DNA of 64,000 nucleotides from Pseudomonadota bacterium (GCA_018821715.1 JAHJLN010000160.1:19923-83922), one strand, 5' to 3'. Counted from the first letter of the stretch, positions 30,223 to 41,821 are shown. A program made the numbers and translations. The notes: generated by a model from the letters alone, not told the origin.

Positions 30223-31353
30223 TTATTTTGCCATCAGGCTCCATAAAACGCCAGCTGCAATGGCGGATCCGATAACACCGGACACATTGGGCGCCATGGC
30301 GTGCATGAGCAGAAAGTTGGTCGGATCTTCTTTCTGGCCCACTATCTGGACAACGCGGGCTGAATCCGGAACAGCAGATACCCCTGCCGCCCCTAACAAG
30401 GGATTGATTTTTGATTTTAAGAACAGGTTCATAAATTTTGCAAAGAGAACGCCTGCTGCGGTTGCCAGACAAAATGAAAATGCACCAAGCGCAAAAATAC
30501 CCACTGAACTTTTGGTCAGGAAAACATCTCCCTGGGTACTTGCGCCGACTGTAACGCCCAGCAGTATGGTTGCCGTATCAATAATGGCATTTCTTGCCGT
30601 CTGGGCAAGTCTTTCAGTGACAACCGCTTCTTTTAAAAGATTTCCAAAGCAGAGCATTCCCAAAAGCGGAAGCGCTGCAGGAGCAAGGAAACAGCAGAGA
30701 AGAAAAGCAAGGATGGGGAATATTATTTTTTCTCTTTTAGTAACTTCCCTTGGTTCTTCCATTCTGATCAACCGTTCCTTCCGGGTTGTCAGAAGTCTCA
30801 TGATCGGGGGCTGGATCACGGGAACCAGTGCCATGTAGGAGTAGGCAGCCACGGCTATGGGACCGATCAACATCGGCGCTAATTTGGCTGTCAAAAAAAT
30901 TGCCGTCGGACCGTCCGCGCCGCCGATAATCCCGATGGAAGCCGCTTCATTCGGGGCAAATCCAAGGGCCAGAGCCCCTAAAAAGGTAATAAAGATACCT
31001 GTCTGGGCAGCCGCGCCCAGCAGCATCAGAACCGGCCGTGCCAGAAGAGTGGAAAAATCCGTCATGGCGCCGATACCCAAAAAGATAAGGGGCGGATAAA
31101 TCCCCTGGGTCACACCGAAATATAAATAATGAAGAACTGAATTATTTTCATAGATTCCCAACCCCAATCCTTTAAATATGGGAATATTTCCGATGAGCAT
31201 GCCAAATCCGATGGGCACTAAAAGCAATGGTTCATAATCCTTGGCAATTCCAAGATAGATAAAGATTATCCCGACAACAATCATGATAAGATAACGATAA
31301 TCCCATAGATAGAACCCGGTGTTATGATAAAACTCTAAAAATAACGTATCCAT
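30223..31353 (-). CDS. Sodium ion-translocating decarboxylase beta subunit (OadB/GcdB family)
   Basis: 376 aa; [83 protein letters not shown]. Confidence 0.93.
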   Translation of the reverse strand: MDTLFLEFYHNTGFYLWDYRYLIMIVVGIIFIYLGIAKDYEPLLLVPIGFGMLIGNIPIFKGLGLGIYENNSVLHYLYFGVTQGIYPPLIFLGIGAMTDFSTLLARPVLMLLGAAAQTGIFITFLGALALGFAPNEAASIGIIGGADGPTAIFLTAKLAPMLIGPIAVAAYSYMALVPVIQPPIMRLLTTRKERLIRMEEPREVTKREKIIFPILAFLLCCFLAPAALPLLGMLCFGNLLKEAVVTERLAQTARNAIIDTATILLGVTVGASTQGDVFLTKSSVGIFALGAFSFCLATAAGVLFAKFMNLFLKSKINPLLGAAGVSAVPDSARVVQIVGQKEDPTNFLLMHAMAPNVSGVIGSAIAAGVLWSLMAK

Positions 31354-31395
31354 ATTTTATTTCCTCTTGCGTGTCATATATTTTTCAGACCAATT

Positions 31396-31848
31396 TTAGC
31401 ATGAAAAGATTTTATCAAACCTATCCTTGTTCCAGGTAAAAAACCCAGCGCCGTCAGGGATGATTATTTTTGTTTTGAGAAGCGTGTTCAGGTTTGAATG
31501 CGGGTCCATCAAACCACTGATACAGGCAAGATGAAGCAGTCGTGACAATGAAAAATGATCTTCCATGGTCCTTGCAAGAAGGCCAAACTGCTTTGCAACT
31601 TCTTTCTGGCTTTCTGTAAAAACAACTCTGTCAGAGATATGTTTTTCCTGCTGTTCATCCGGTTTCTCTTCCTGTTTCTTTGCTCTAAAGAACGCTTTGA
31701 TTTTTGAGGGATCTTCCCATAAAGCCAAGACCTTATAAAGTTTTGAAATCACAAAAGAAAGCATTACAAGGCCTGAAAATACGATGGTGATGCCGACAAC
31801 GGAAATTGCCCATCCATTATTGGCATTAATTGCTTCTAATCCGTACAA
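31396..31848 (-). CDS. OadG-like decarboxylase gamma subunit
   Basis: 150 aa; single N-terminal TM (ISVVGITIVFSGLVMLSFVISKLYKVL), adjacent to oadB-like. Confidence 0.75.
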   Translation of the reverse strand: MYGLEAINANNGWAISVVGITIVFSGLVMLSFVISKLYKVLALWEDPSKIKAFFRAKKQEEKPDEQQEKHISDRVVFTESQKEVAKQFGLLARTMEDHFSLSRLLHLACISGLMDPHSNLNTLLKTKIIIPDGAGFFTWNKDRFDKIFSC

Positions 31849-31863
31849 GCGGTTACCTCCATG

Positions 31864-32313
31864 TTAAAAAATTTCCAAAAGACCCAAGCCATCAACCTCT
31901 TTTACAAATGGTGCCGTGGTGTCAAGATATTCCTGCCAGGATTCCATAATGATTGCAGCGGCTTGTGAATCTTCCTGGATAACAGCTAAAAAATCCTGTC
32001 TTGAAATGACAAACACATTTCCTTTTTCAAGAACCGTCAGGGTCGTTTTATAGACACCTTTGACAGATAAAAGTTCCAGTCCGATGAAATCTCCGGAAGT
32101 GCTTAAAACAACTGATTTGCCTTTATCCATAGACACCAGGAGTGTGCCCTTGTCTAACAGAAAAAAGAGCTGGGCTTCATCTTTGGCATTTACCAGGACC
32201 TCTCCCGGCTGTATTTCCCATTTGCCGAAAAGGGGTGCCAGCCGTTCAATATCAGATTCTTCAAGAGAACTGAAAACAGATGACTGGGATAGAAGTTCTT
32301 TGATATTACTCAT
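31864..32313 (-). CDS. Cyclic nucleotide-binding (CRP-like cNMP fold) domain protein
   Basis: 149 aa; LSQSSVFSSLEESDIERLAPLFGKWEIQPGEVLVNAKDEAQLFFLLDKGTLLVS; no HTH. Confidence 0.85.
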   Translation of the reverse strand: MSNIKELLSQSSVFSSLEESDIERLAPLFGKWEIQPGEVLVNAKDEAQLFFLLDKGTLLVSMDKGKSVVLSTSGDFIGLELLSVKGVYKTTLTVLEKGNVFVISRQDFLAVIQEDSQAAAIIMESWQEYLDTTAPFVKEVDGLGLLEIF

Positions 32314-32547
32314 TATTTCCCCGTAATAATTAATCTGCTTGTTATAAAAGGAATCTATTCAAGCATATTTTATAAGTCCTGTCGATAGAAAAATCCTGAC
32401 TGATAGATATATCGTTTAGCTTTATAAAATAAATCTTTATTTAAAAACAATACTGTCTGATTTTTATGGATCATTCTTATTGACTGTAAATACTTAAATA
32501 TCGTACTATCTCTAAAATTTTGTCAATCTAAAAAAAGGAGTATAACG

Positions 32548-33837
32548 ATGAAAAAAAGGGGTGTTGTCATAGCATGGTGCTTAATTTTGTTATTTGGCCT
32601 GTTCTTTTTCTCTTGCGGGCAACAGGATCAAAACCAGGTTGATACTTCAAAGATTGAACAGCAGATCGCTGAATTGTCAAAACGGATAGACGACTTATCC
32701 CAAAAAGTTGCCGCACTCTCCCCTGAAACAGCCATGGAAAATCCTGAAGCACCTGCTGAAAAACTAAAAGCAGGGTTTATTTATGTCGGCCCTGTTGGTG
32801 ATTACGGCTGGTCCCATGCCCATGATCTGGGAAGAAAATTTGCAGAAAAAAAATTGCCCTGGCTTGAAACCACCTATGTTGAATCTGTTGCAGAATCAGA
32901 TAGTGCAAGAATCATGGACCGCCTTATTCAGGAACAAAAATGCGACGTGGTTTTCACTACAAGCTTTGGATACATGGAAGATACCATTGCCGCCGGCACC
33001 CGGTATCCTGATAAGCTGTTCATGCATTGTTCAGGATTTAAACGATCTGATAATGTTGGAACCTATTTTGGGGATCTTTACCAGATGTATTATTTGAACG
33101 GCATTATGGCCGGTGCATTGACCAAGACCAATAAAATAGGGTATGTCGCAGCCTTTCCAATCCCGGAACTGGTTCGTCATATTGACGCCTATGCCCTGGG
33201 TATCAAAGCTGCAAACCCGAATGCCAGACTCCATGTAAAATGGATTTATGCCTGGTACGGCCCGGACAAGGCAAAAGAAGCTGCCGAGGCATTGATTGCA
33301 GAAGGCTGTGACGCCCTTGCCTTTACCGAAGATACGCCTTCAGTCATTGAAGTCGGCCAGAGCCATGCGGAAAAAGGCAAACAAATTTATACCTTCAGCC
33401 ATTATTCCGCCATGCAGCCCTATGGCGTTGATTCTGTTGTTTCAGGACAATTCATGGACTGGGGGGGAATGTATGCCCAGATTCTTGAAGACATTCATAA
33501 CAAAACCTGGACCAACGAGGATGTCTGGTGGCTTGCCAAAGAAAAAGCCGCCATCCTTGGCGGCAGTGAAACTGAAATCATCAATCCCAAGTTTGTGCCC
33601 GCTTTAAAAGAAGCAATGATTGATACTAAAGAATTTGGCAACATTTCTGCGTACGAACTTGTGATAAAACGATACGAACAGATGAAGCAAGGGGTTGATG
33701 TGTTTGACCCGTTTACAGGCCCCATCACCGATAATCAGGGAAACCTGAAAATAAATGCCGGGGAAAAAGCGTCAAAACAAGATCTTCTGAGCATGATGTA
33801 TTATGTGGATAATGTTGAAGGCTCCATCCCCAAATAA
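32548..33837 (+). CDS. BMP-family ABC transporter substrate-binding lipoprotein
   Basis: 429 aa; lipobox-like LFFFSCGQ, coiled-coil spacer, then AGFIYVGPVGDYGWSHAHDLGRK... Confidence 0.9.
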   Translation: MKKRGVVIAWCLILLFGLFFFSCGQQDQNQVDTSKIEQQIAELSKRIDDLSQKVAALSPETAMENPEAPAEKLKAGFIYVGPVGDYGWSHAHDLGRKFAEKKLPWLETTYVESVAESDSARIMDRLIQEQKCDVVFTTSFGYMEDTIAAGTRYPDKLFMHCSGFKRSDNVGTYFGDLYQMYYLNGIMAGALTKTNKIGYVAAFPIPELVRHIDAYALGIKAANPNARLHVKWIYAWYGPDKAKEAAEALIAEGCDALAFTEDTPSVIEVGQSHAEKGKQIYTFSHYSAMQPYGVDSVVSGQFMDWGGMYAQILEDIHNKTWTNEDVWWLAKEKAAILGGSETEIINPKFVPALKEAMIDTKEFGNISAYELVIKRYEQMKQGVDVFDPFTGPITDNQGNLKINAGEKASKQDLLSMMYYVDNVEGSIPK

Positions 33838-33853
33838 TTAAAATAATATCCAG

Positions 33854-33891
33854 AAAAAAACGCCGGAGAACATTTTTCCCGGCGTTTTTTT
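33854..33891 (+). terminator. Hairpin with T-tract between the substrate-binding and ATPase genes
   Basis: AAAAAACGCCGG ... CCGGCGTTTTTTT. Confidence 0.8.
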
Positions 33892-33901
33892 AAAGCGTCT
33901 T

Positions 33902-35416
33902 ATGAAAAAAATTCAGCGCCTTGAAATGAAAGCAATCTCAAAATCATTTCACGGCATACCTGCCAATCAGGACATTCATCTTTCCATTGAATCCGGTGAA
34001 ATCCTGGGACTTCTGGGCGAAAACGGGGCAGGGAAAACCACATTGATGAATATTTTGTATGGTCTTTACCAGCCGGATGCAGGTCAAATCAGCATCAATG
34101 GTAAGGGCATCCGGATCAGCAATCCTGTTGAATCCATCCACCACGGTATTGGAATGGTGCATCAGCACTTCATGCTCGTACAGAATCATTCAGTGATTGA
34201 AAATATTGCATTGGGCTATAAAAAAACGCCTTTTTTTTTCCCAAAAACAAAAATAAGAAAAAAAGTTGAAGACTTTTCTAAAAATTTTGATTTCCATCTT
34301 GATCCTGAAAAAAAGGTCTGGCAGCTGTCAGCCGGGGAACAGCAGCGCATCGAAATTATTAAAGCGCTTTTAAATGGTGCCGACCTTCTTATTCTTGATG
34401 AACCCACTTCTGTTTTAACCCCTTTGGAAATCAAAGAATTGATTTCCATATTAAGACAGATGAAGGCCAAGGGCCATATGGTCATTTTCATTTCCCACAA
34501 GCTGGATGAAATCATGGATATCTGTGACCGGGTCATGGTGCTCCAAAAAGGAAAAATTGCGGGAAGCTCCGACACAAAAGATACGGATAAGCAATCCCTT
34601 GCCAGGATGATGGTGGGCAGGGATGTTGTCTTTAATATCCACAGAGAAAAAATTACAAGGGGCGAAAAAATATTATCTGTAAAAAATATTAATGCCCTGG
34701 GAGATAAAGGGCTTTTTGCCGTTAAAAATATCTCATTTGAACTTTTTAAAAATGAAATATTCGGTGTTGCCGGGGTTTCCGGCAATGGACAAAGAGAGCT
34801 TGCAGAAGCCATAACAGGCATCAGGCCCCTCTTTTCCGGGCAAATTAAAATCAATGGCAAAGACATCACCAATAAATCGCCTAGAACCATTTATGACAAC
34901 GGCGTTTCCCATGTCCCGGAAGAAAGAATGCGGTTTGGAATCGTTCCGGGTCTTTCCTTATATGATAATGCCATTCTAAAACAGCACCACACAAAAAAAT
35001 TTTCCGGGCGCTGTTTCCTCAACTACAAAAAGATCAAAGATCATACAAGTGCCATTATCAATGCCTTTAAAATTTCCACCCATTCCATAAGCAACCAGGT
35101 CAGAAACCTTTCCGGCGGTAACATCCAGAAGCTGATCCTAGGAAGGGAAATCAGCGAAACACCACGGCTTCTCGTGGCGTCTCACCCTACCTATGGACTG
35201 GATGTCGGGGCAACGGAATTCTTAAGAAATCACCTTTTGGAACTTCGGAAACAAGGCAGCACCGTGCTCCTCTTTTCCGAAGATCTTGAAGAAATATTTG
35301 AACTGTGCGACCGGGTTGCCGTTATTTTTGATGGGCAATTCATGGCCGTTCTTGATTCAGATGATGAACAGCTTTGTGATATCGGCCTGATGATGGCCGG
35401 CTCAAAAAGAGTCTGA
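33902..35416 (+). CDS. ABC transporter ATP-binding protein with two nucleotide-binding domains (BMP/nucleoside type)
   Basis: 504 aa; LLGENGAGKTTLMNILYGLYQPDAG, LSAGEQQRIEIIKALLNGADLLILDEPTSVLTP, second NBD with LSGGNIQKLILGRE. Confidence 0.93.
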   Translation: MKKIQRLEMKAISKSFHGIPANQDIHLSIESGEILGLLGENGAGKTTLMNILYGLYQPDAGQISINGKGIRISNPVESIHHGIGMVHQHFMLVQNHSVIENIALGYKKTPFFFPKTKIRKKVEDFSKNFDFHLDPEKKVWQLSAGEQQRIEIIKALLNGADLLILDEPTSVLTPLEIKELISILRQMKAKGHMVIFISHKLDEIMDICDRVMVLQKGKIAGSSDTKDTDKQSLARMMVGRDVVFNIHREKITRGEKILSVKNINALGDKGLFAVKNISFELFKNEIFGVAGVSGNGQRELAEAITGIRPLFSGQIKINGKDITNKSPRTIYDNGVSHVPEERMRFGIVPGLSLYDNAILKQHHTKKFSGRCFLNYKKIKDHTSAIINAFKISTHSISNQVRNLSGGNIQKLILGREISETPRLLVASHPTYGLDVGATEFLRNHLLELRKQGSTVLLFSEDLEEIFELCDRVAVIFDGQFMAVLDSDDEQLCDIGLMMAGSKRV

Positions 35417-35435
35417 CAGCAGTGAGATAATAAGA

Positions 35436-36515
35436 ATGATAAAAATTCAAACCACAGATAGATATAATATTACCGGCTTCAGATCATTTATGACCAATAT
35501 CCTGTCTCTTGCAGCCGGGTTGGTCGTTATCAGTATTATTTTTCTGATTGTGGGCGTGAACCCTTTGTATGCGCTTTTTAAAATATTTTCAGGATCATTC
35601 GGCTCTTTTTACGGGTTCAAGGAAACCCTTACCAAAGCCATCCCCTTAATATTGATCGGCGCAGGCCTGACCCTTGCTTTCAGGGCAAAATTCTGGAACA
35701 TCGGTGCTGAAGGCCAGATGCTCATGGGCGCCATTTTTGGCACCGGGGTGGGACTCTTTTTCGGCGATGCGCTTCCGTCTTACATCATCGTTCCTTTAAT
35801 TTTTCTGGCAGGTTTTATCGGAGGAGGATTGTGGGGAATCATTCCCGCCATCCTGAAAATAAAATATTCCATTAATGAAGTCATTTCCACGTTAATGCTC
35901 AACTATATCTGTGCCCAGTTTTTAACCCTGCTCATTGTAGGGCCATGGAAGGGGAAAACAAGGTTTGGTTTTCCCGGAACCGACAATCTTCCGGATGCTG
36001 CAGTACTTGGCCTGATCCCCGGCTCCAGGATTCACTATGCCACACTGACCCTGGCGGTTATCTGTGCTGTTGTCCTGTGCGTGGTGATTTATAAAACACG
36101 ATTTGGATATGAAACAAGAGTGGTGGGGGAAAATCCTGATGCAGGAAAATATGCCGGGATCAATTTTTTAAAAACAACCCTGATCATTATGGCCGTCAGC
36201 GGTGGTCTGGCCGGCATGGCAGGTATTGGTGAGGTGGCCGGCATCCATCACTATCTTGGGTATCCTGCTTCCGTATCCTCCGGGTATGGATTTACCGCCA
36301 TCATTGTGGCATGGCTTGCCAAATTAAATCCGCTCTATGCCATTATTTCCGGTATATTTTTTGCCGGCATCCTGGTGGGGGGTGATGCCATACAGATATC
36401 GTTAGGACTGCCGGCGGCCACGGTTGAAATTGTAAACGGCATACTGTTGATATTTTTAATTATGGGGGATTATTTTTTAAACCATAAAATTACCATCCAG
36501 TTTTCAAACAAATAA
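35436..36515 (+). CDS. ABC transporter permease (BMP/nucleoside type)
   Basis: 359 aa; FWNIGAEGQMLMGAIFGTG, GENPDAGKYAGIN. Confidence 0.92.
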   Translation: MIKIQTTDRYNITGFRSFMTNILSLAAGLVVISIIFLIVGVNPLYALFKIFSGSFGSFYGFKETLTKAIPLILIGAGLTLAFRAKFWNIGAEGQMLMGAIFGTGVGLFFGDALPSYIIVPLIFLAGFIGGGLWGIIPAILKIKYSINEVISTLMLNYICAQFLTLLIVGPWKGKTRFGFPGTDNLPDAAVLGLIPGSRIHYATLTLAVICAVVLCVVIYKTRFGYETRVVGENPDAGKYAGINFLKTTLIIMAVSGGLAGMAGIGEVAGIHHYLGYPASVSSGYGFTAIIVAWLAKLNPLYAIISGIFFAGILVGGDAIQISLGLPAATVEIVNGILLIFLIMGDYFLNHKITIQFSNK

Positions 36516-36526
36516 GGATGCAATAG

Positions 36527-37447
36527 ATGGAAGATATAATTATTTCAACACTTCAAAGGACCATGGTTGCAGGAACCCCTTTACTTCTTGCCACAACGGG
36601 AGAAATCATTTGTGAACGGTCCGGCATTCTCAATCTGGGGGTTGAAGGTGTGATGTCAATGGGCGCCGTGGTCGCTTTCATTGTCACCATGACAACGGGA
36701 CAGCCCTGGCTGGGCGTTCTTGCTGCCATTGCTGCGGGAATAGCGTTTTCCATCATCCATGCCTTTACCTGTGTTACCCTGCAGGCAAACCAGGTTGTGT
36801 CAGGCCTGGCGTTAACCATGTTGGGTCTGGGGCTTTCCGGCATGCTGGGCAAATCCTATGTAGGAAAACCCCTTTCAATCAAAATGGAAGACTTAAGTAT
36901 CCCCTGGTTATCCGACATCCCGTATCTTGGAAAAATTTTGTTTTCCCAGAGTCCGTTTTTCTTTATTGCCGTGCTTCTGGCTTTTGCCGCCTGGTTTTTT
37001 CTTGAAAAAACCCTTTTGGGAATACAGATCAGGTCAACCGGAGAAAATCCGAAATCCACGGAAACTCAAGGTGTAAATGTTTCCCGGTTACGATATCTGA
37101 GTGTAATGATCGGCGGTGGTTTTTCAGCTCTGGCCGGCGCCCATCTCTCCATTTCATATTCAAAATCATGGATAGAAGGGATGACGGCAGGAAGGGGATG
37201 GATTGCCATTGCCCTGACCATCTTTGCCCTGTGGAACCCGGGGCGTGCCATATGGGCGGCATTTCTGTTCGGCTTTATTTTCGTTGTCCAGTACCTTCTA
37301 CAGCCCCTGGGAATTTCACCCAATTTTCTGGCCATGCTCCCCTACATCGCAACACTTTTAATTTTATTGCTGATCAGCCTTAAAGATTCAAAAAAATTAA
37401 ATGCACCTGCCATGCTTGGCGAACCCTATAAACGGGGTCAAAGATAA
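36527..37447 (+). CDS. ABC transporter permease (BMP/nucleoside type)
   Basis: 306 aa; ERSGILNLGVEGVMSMGAVVAF, GENPKSTETQGVNVSRLRY. Confidence 0.92.
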   Translation: MEDIIISTLQRTMVAGTPLLLATTGEIICERSGILNLGVEGVMSMGAVVAFIVTMTTGQPWLGVLAAIAAGIAFSIIHAFTCVTLQANQVVSGLALTMLGLGLSGMLGKSYVGKPLSIKMEDLSIPWLSDIPYLGKILFSQSPFFFIAVLLAFAAWFFLEKTLLGIQIRSTGENPKSTETQGVNVSRLRYLSVMIGGGFSALAGAHLSISYSKSWIEGMTAGRGWIAIALTIFALWNPGRAIWAAFLFGFIFVVQYLLQPLGISPNFLAMLPYIATLLILLLISLKDSKKLNAPAMLGEPYKRGQR

Positions 37448-37522
37448 CAAACCCTTTGACTTTTCATTGATTTTTATTGATAATTGACACATCATTCATC
37501 ATTTCTTTTAAAAGGAGATAAT

Positions 37523-38056
37523 ATGTCAGAGCCGATGGTATCCATTGATGAAGTTTCTAAAATCTTTTTAAAAACAGCCCAGCACACCCTTGAAACCAGT
37601 ACAAAGCAGGAGGTTACATATTCCTCAACTATCCAGAAAATACCAAAAGTTTCCATGAAACCCGACCTGACCTGTTTTGTTCAGTTCAACGGGGATTATA
37701 ACGGACTTGTCGTGATAAATTTTTCAGCCAGTGCAGCATTTGAAATCTATAAATCTTACATGAAAGCCATGGGAATGCCCAAAGAAGAAATCGCAACAAC
37801 GGTTGCATCACCCGAAGTTTCAGATACCATAGGGGAAATTACCAACCAGGTCATGGGGCAGTTGACCAAGGACATTGAGGAAAAATTTAATCTCAACGCC
37901 ATTTTCGGGCAGCCCAAAGCCTTGACGTTAAACAGTTCCATCACCCTTGTCATTGATTCGGATTACAGGGAAAACAGGCGGCTGTCATTTAAAATCGGCA
38001 ATTACAGTTTTAGAATTGAAATTGCAATGGAACACTCTGAGTTTGTTCTCATTTAA
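37523..38056 (+). CDS. DUF3334 / CheX-like family protein
   Basis: MSEPMVSIDEVSKIFLKTAQHTLETSTKQEVTYSS...; ATG at 37523 has a good Shine-Dalgarno (AAAAGGAGATAAT). Confidence 0.7.
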   Translation: MSEPMVSIDEVSKIFLKTAQHTLETSTKQEVTYSSTIQKIPKVSMKPDLTCFVQFNGDYNGLVVINFSASAAFEIYKSYMKAMGMPKEEIATTVASPEVSDTIGEITNQVMGQLTKDIEEKFNLNAIFGQPKALTLNSSITLVIDSDYRENRRLSFKIGNYSFRIEIAMEHSEFVLI

Positions 38057-38074
38057 AAAACAAACCTAAATTTT

Positions 38075-39484
38075 ATGAAACCCTTGAAATTATTTTTTAT
38101 CAGTTTTAGCCTTATTTTATTTTTTTCATTTTTTGTGAATATAAGCTTTGCCGTAACGATTCAAAAAGAAAAAGAAATCGCAAAAGAATTCATGGAAATG
38201 ATAAAAAAACGACAGATGCTGTTAAATGATCCCATTGCCAATCACATGATAACCCAGATCGGCAATCATATTCTTTCTTTCCTGCCGCCCCAGCCCTTTG
38301 ACTATTCATTTTATATTGTTGACGAAGATGTTTTTAATGCATTTGCAAGTCCGGGTGCCAATATTTTTGCCTATCGGGGACTGATCACCTCCCTTGATTC
38401 CATTGATGAACTGGCAGGCATCATTGGGCATGAAATTGCCCATGCAGCAAGCCGTCATGTATCCGAATCCATTGATCGTGCAAAATATGTCAATATTGGA
38501 AGCCTGGCAGGGGTACTGGCCGGTGCCATCATCGGCGGCAAACAAGGGGGTGATGCCGGGGCGGCAATCATGACAGGATCAATCGCCCTGGGTCACACGG
38601 CCATGCTTTCATTTACAAGGGAAAATGAAACAGAAGCAGATGAAAAAGGCATCATGTTTTTAAAAAGGAGCTGTTTTTCACCTCAAGGACTCCTGGCAGG
38701 TCTAATGAAAATCAGAGCATCTGACTACCGGGGCGTGGAAGGCATCCCGGATTATGTTAAAACCCATCCTGGAACCGGCAGCCGTATTGCCCATGCTGAA
38801 ACCCTTCTTTCAAATTACATCCCCCCTAAAGACAAAGCAAAATGCGCCGAAGATCTCAGGTTTGATATGGTGAAATACAGGCTTTTAGGACTTTATGCAG
38901 GTATTGAGCCCACATTGAACCTGTTGACCAACCAGTTGAATGACTCGCCTTCAACTGCTGCCATCCATTACGGACTGGGTCTGATTTACGACAGAAAATT
39001 CATGAAGGACAAAGCCATGGCCCACTTTAAAACAGCGCTTTCCATTGCTGTTTTCGATCCAATGGTATTGCTTGAAATGGGCAGGGTTTATTTGGAAAAT
39101 AGTGAGCCCCAAAAAGCCCTCAACGTTCTAAACGGGATTGAATCAGACCCGGTCATAGGTCTGATGGCAAAATTTTATCAGGCAGGCGCATACCTTGAGT
39201 TGGAAAACCTGGCAACAGCAAAAGAACTTTTCACTCTTGTCATTGATAAAGCTCCCGCCTTATATCCAAAGGCATATTACAACCTTGCGGCAATACTGTC
39301 CCTTGAAAAAAAACAAGGGCTTTCTCATTATTATCTTGGGATCTATTATTCAAAAATCAACAATACCAAAACCGCCATCGTCCATTTAAATAAAGCGCTG
39401 GACTTGCTTACAGATGACGCTGATATCCAAAAGACAAAAGACCTTTTAAATGAATTAAACGAAACCTTAAAAAAACGATCTTAA
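38075..39484 (+). CDS. M48-family periplasmic metalloprotease with C-terminal TPRs (BepA-like)
   Basis: 469 aa; GHEIAHAASRHVSE zinc motif, NETEADEKGI, TPR-like C-terminus. Confidence 0.92.
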   Translation: MKPLKLFFISFSLILFFSFFVNISFAVTIQKEKEIAKEFMEMIKKRQMLLNDPIANHMITQIGNHILSFLPPQPFDYSFYIVDEDVFNAFASPGANIFAYRGLITSLDSIDELAGIIGHEIAHAASRHVSESIDRAKYVNIGSLAGVLAGAIIGGKQGGDAGAAIMTGSIALGHTAMLSFTRENETEADEKGIMFLKRSCFSPQGLLAGLMKIRASDYRGVEGIPDYVKTHPGTGSRIAHAETLLSNYIPPKDKAKCAEDLRFDMVKYRLLGLYAGIEPTLNLLTNQLNDSPSTAAIHYGLGLIYDRKFMKDKAMAHFKTALSIAVFDPMVLLEMGRVYLENSEPQKALNVLNGIESDPVIGLMAKFYQAGAYLELENLATAKELFTLVIDKAPALYPKAYYNLAAILSLEKKQGLSHYYLGIYYSKINNTKTAIVHLNKALDLLTDDADIQKTKDLLNELNETLKKRS

Positions 39485-39662
39485 AAAAACCAGGCACTCT
39501 AAAGTAATAACATTTAAATAATATCTATAATTAATAAAAAAAATGTTGCCTAGTTATTGTAACTTTGCTACGGTAATCATGAATCTAATAAAATCAAATA
39601 TACTACTGTCGGTTTTTTAATTACTTTGTTTGTAGGTTTTTTTTTAAACAGGAGAGTATCGT

Positions 39663-41771
39663 ATGAAACTTACCATCGGGAAAAAACTTACCTCTAGTTT
39701 TTTGCTTCTTGCATTCCTTGTCTTGTTATCCGGTATCGTGGGCATCATTATTCTCAACAAAGTATCGGATTCCGCCGATACGGTTGCAAAAGAAAAAGTT
39801 CCTATCCAGTATTCTGTAATGAAAGCCAATCTCATAGTTGAAAAGATCCAGAAAGCCCTGGTAGAGTACACCGGTTCTTTTTCAGGACTTGACCAGCAGG
39901 AAAAAAGCCTTTTGGAAAAGCTGGACGAGTTTGACATGTGGATGGATATGCTGGAATATGGAACCGGTTCTGATAAATTTTTAAAAAGCAAATCAAATAC
40001 GGTTTATAAAGCCCTTAAATTAGACATTGAAGTTCCCCAAAGTTCCAAAGAAATGCTCACAATTGTTACTGCGGCAAAAAAGGAAAATGCTGTTTTCAGG
40101 AAAGGGTGTACAGATCTGGTAAAAGCCCATAATGAATACCTGAGTTATTCGGTTACAGTTGATAACAAAAACTATGACCTGCCCTCCTATCTCATGCTGC
40201 TGGAAAAGGATCATCGAAACTGGTACAGTTTGCTTGAAAATGCTGTCATTACGGTGATACTGTACAAAGGGAATGCAGATCCCACCAAAGGCATGCTGGG
40301 AAGCTGGATCCATACCTATAAAGTTGAAGATGAGGAATTGAACACGCTTATCAAAAAGCTAAACAAATATAATGTAAAATTACTGGAGCATATCGGAGAA
40401 ATCAATCAGGCGAGTGATACCCAAGGAAAAACAACGGTTTTCAATAAAAGCGGCGGATCATTTGAACGTGTCAGTCAATTCCTTGATAGAATCAATGACT
40501 ACATCAGACCTGTATATCAGAAACTTGACGCTGCCAAAACAGAAAAGCTGACCGCATTGACCCAGTCAGCCGTTAAAATCAACAAAAGCCTTGAAGCCCT
40601 TGTCAAGGGAGCTGAAAATGAGATGGCAAGTGCTTTGAAACAATCTGAATCCTCAAAAAAAAGCGGTACAGTCTTTCTCATTGTCCTGACCATTGCCGCA
40701 GTCCTGGTCGCCATTGGGCTGGGATTGTTCATGAGCCGTTATATGACAAGGAGCATTACAGCCCTGGCTGATGTGACAAAGCAGATTGCCAAAGGAGATC
40801 TTAAAAATAAAGTAAACGTGACGTCCAATGATGAGTTGGGAGACCTTGGCACTGACACCAATGCCATGGCAGATAATCTAAGGAACATTATCCGCCAGAT
40901 CACGGATTATTCGGGACAATTGACGAAATCTTCTTCAGATCTGACAAGCCTTGCATCTTCCATGTCCGATGGTGCCCAGAACATGACGGCAAAATCAGAA
41001 TCCGTGGCTGCTGCTGCAGAAGAGATGAGCGCCAATATGAATTCGGTTGCAGCAACCTCTGAAGAGGCGACCACCAACATCAACACCGTGTCCATAGCAA
41101 CAGATGAGATCAACTCCTCCATTAATGAAATCGCCAAAAACTCTGAAAGAGGCAGTGCCATTACCCAGGAGGCAGTCGAAAAAACCGGCAGTGCCACCAG
41201 ACGAGTAAATGAACTAGGGGTGGCTGCAAAAGAAATCAGCAAGGTCACGGAAGTGATTTCCGAGATTTCGGAACAAACCAATCTTCTGGCATTAAATGCC
41301 ACCATTGAAGCGGCAAGAGCAGGGGAAGCCGGGAAAGGCTTTGCTGTTGTTGCCTCAGAAATAAAGCAGCTGGCTGTTCAAACGGCAGGAGCGACCAATG
41401 ATATTAAGCTGCGCATTGAGAGCATTCAAAATTCCACGGCCGATACGGTTCTGGAAATTGAAGGTGTGGCAAAAATAATTGAAAATGTAAATGATATTGT
41501 GGGAACCATTGCCGCAGCGGTTGAAGAACAGTCTGCCACCACAAAAGAAATTGCCGAGAATATGGGACAGGCCTCAAGCGGATTACAGGAAGTCAGTGAA
41601 AATGTTGCCCAGAGTTCCACTGTGGCCAGCGAAATTGCCAAAGATATCGGTGAGGTGAGCACCAGCAGCAATGAAGTGTTAAAGGGCAGTGAGCTTGTCA
41701 ACCAGAGCAGTGGTGAATTAAAAAAACTGGCCGCCAGCCTTCAGGAACTTGTCAAACAATTTAAGCTTTAG
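39663..41771 (+). CDS. Methyl-accepting chemotaxis protein
   Basis: 702 aa; [51 protein letters not shown]. Confidence 0.94.
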   Translation: MKLTIGKKLTSSFLLLAFLVLLSGIVGIIILNKVSDSADTVAKEKVPIQYSVMKANLIVEKIQKALVEYTGSFSGLDQQEKSLLEKLDEFDMWMDMLEYGTGSDKFLKSKSNTVYKALKLDIEVPQSSKEMLTIVTAAKKENAVFRKGCTDLVKAHNEYLSYSVTVDNKNYDLPSYLMLLEKDHRNWYSLLENAVITVILYKGNADPTKGMLGSWIHTYKVEDEELNTLIKKLNKYNVKLLEHIGEINQASDTQGKTTVFNKSGGSFERVSQFLDRINDYIRPVYQKLDAAKTEKLTALTQSAVKINKSLEALVKGAENEMASALKQSESSKKSGTVFLIVLTIAAVLVAIGLGLFMSRYMTRSITALADVTKQIAKGDLKNKVNVTSNDELGDLGTDTNAMADNLRNIIRQITDYSGQLTKSSSDLTSLASSMSDGAQNMTAKSESVAAAAEEMSANMNSVAATSEEATTNINTVSIATDEINSSINEIAKNSERGSAITQEAVEKTGSATRRVNELGVAAKEISKVTEVISEISEQTNLLALNATIEAARAGEAGKGFAVVASEIKQLAVQTAGATNDIKLRIESIQNSTADTVLEIEGVAKIIENVNDIVGTIAAAVEEQSATTKEIAENMGQASSGLQEVSENVAQSSTVASEIAKDIGEVSTSSNEVLKGSELVNQSSGELKKLAASLQELVKQFKL

Positions 41772-41821
41772 TGATGGAATTACGATATATGTAACACAAC
41801 AACCCTATAAAGGAGAAAAAC

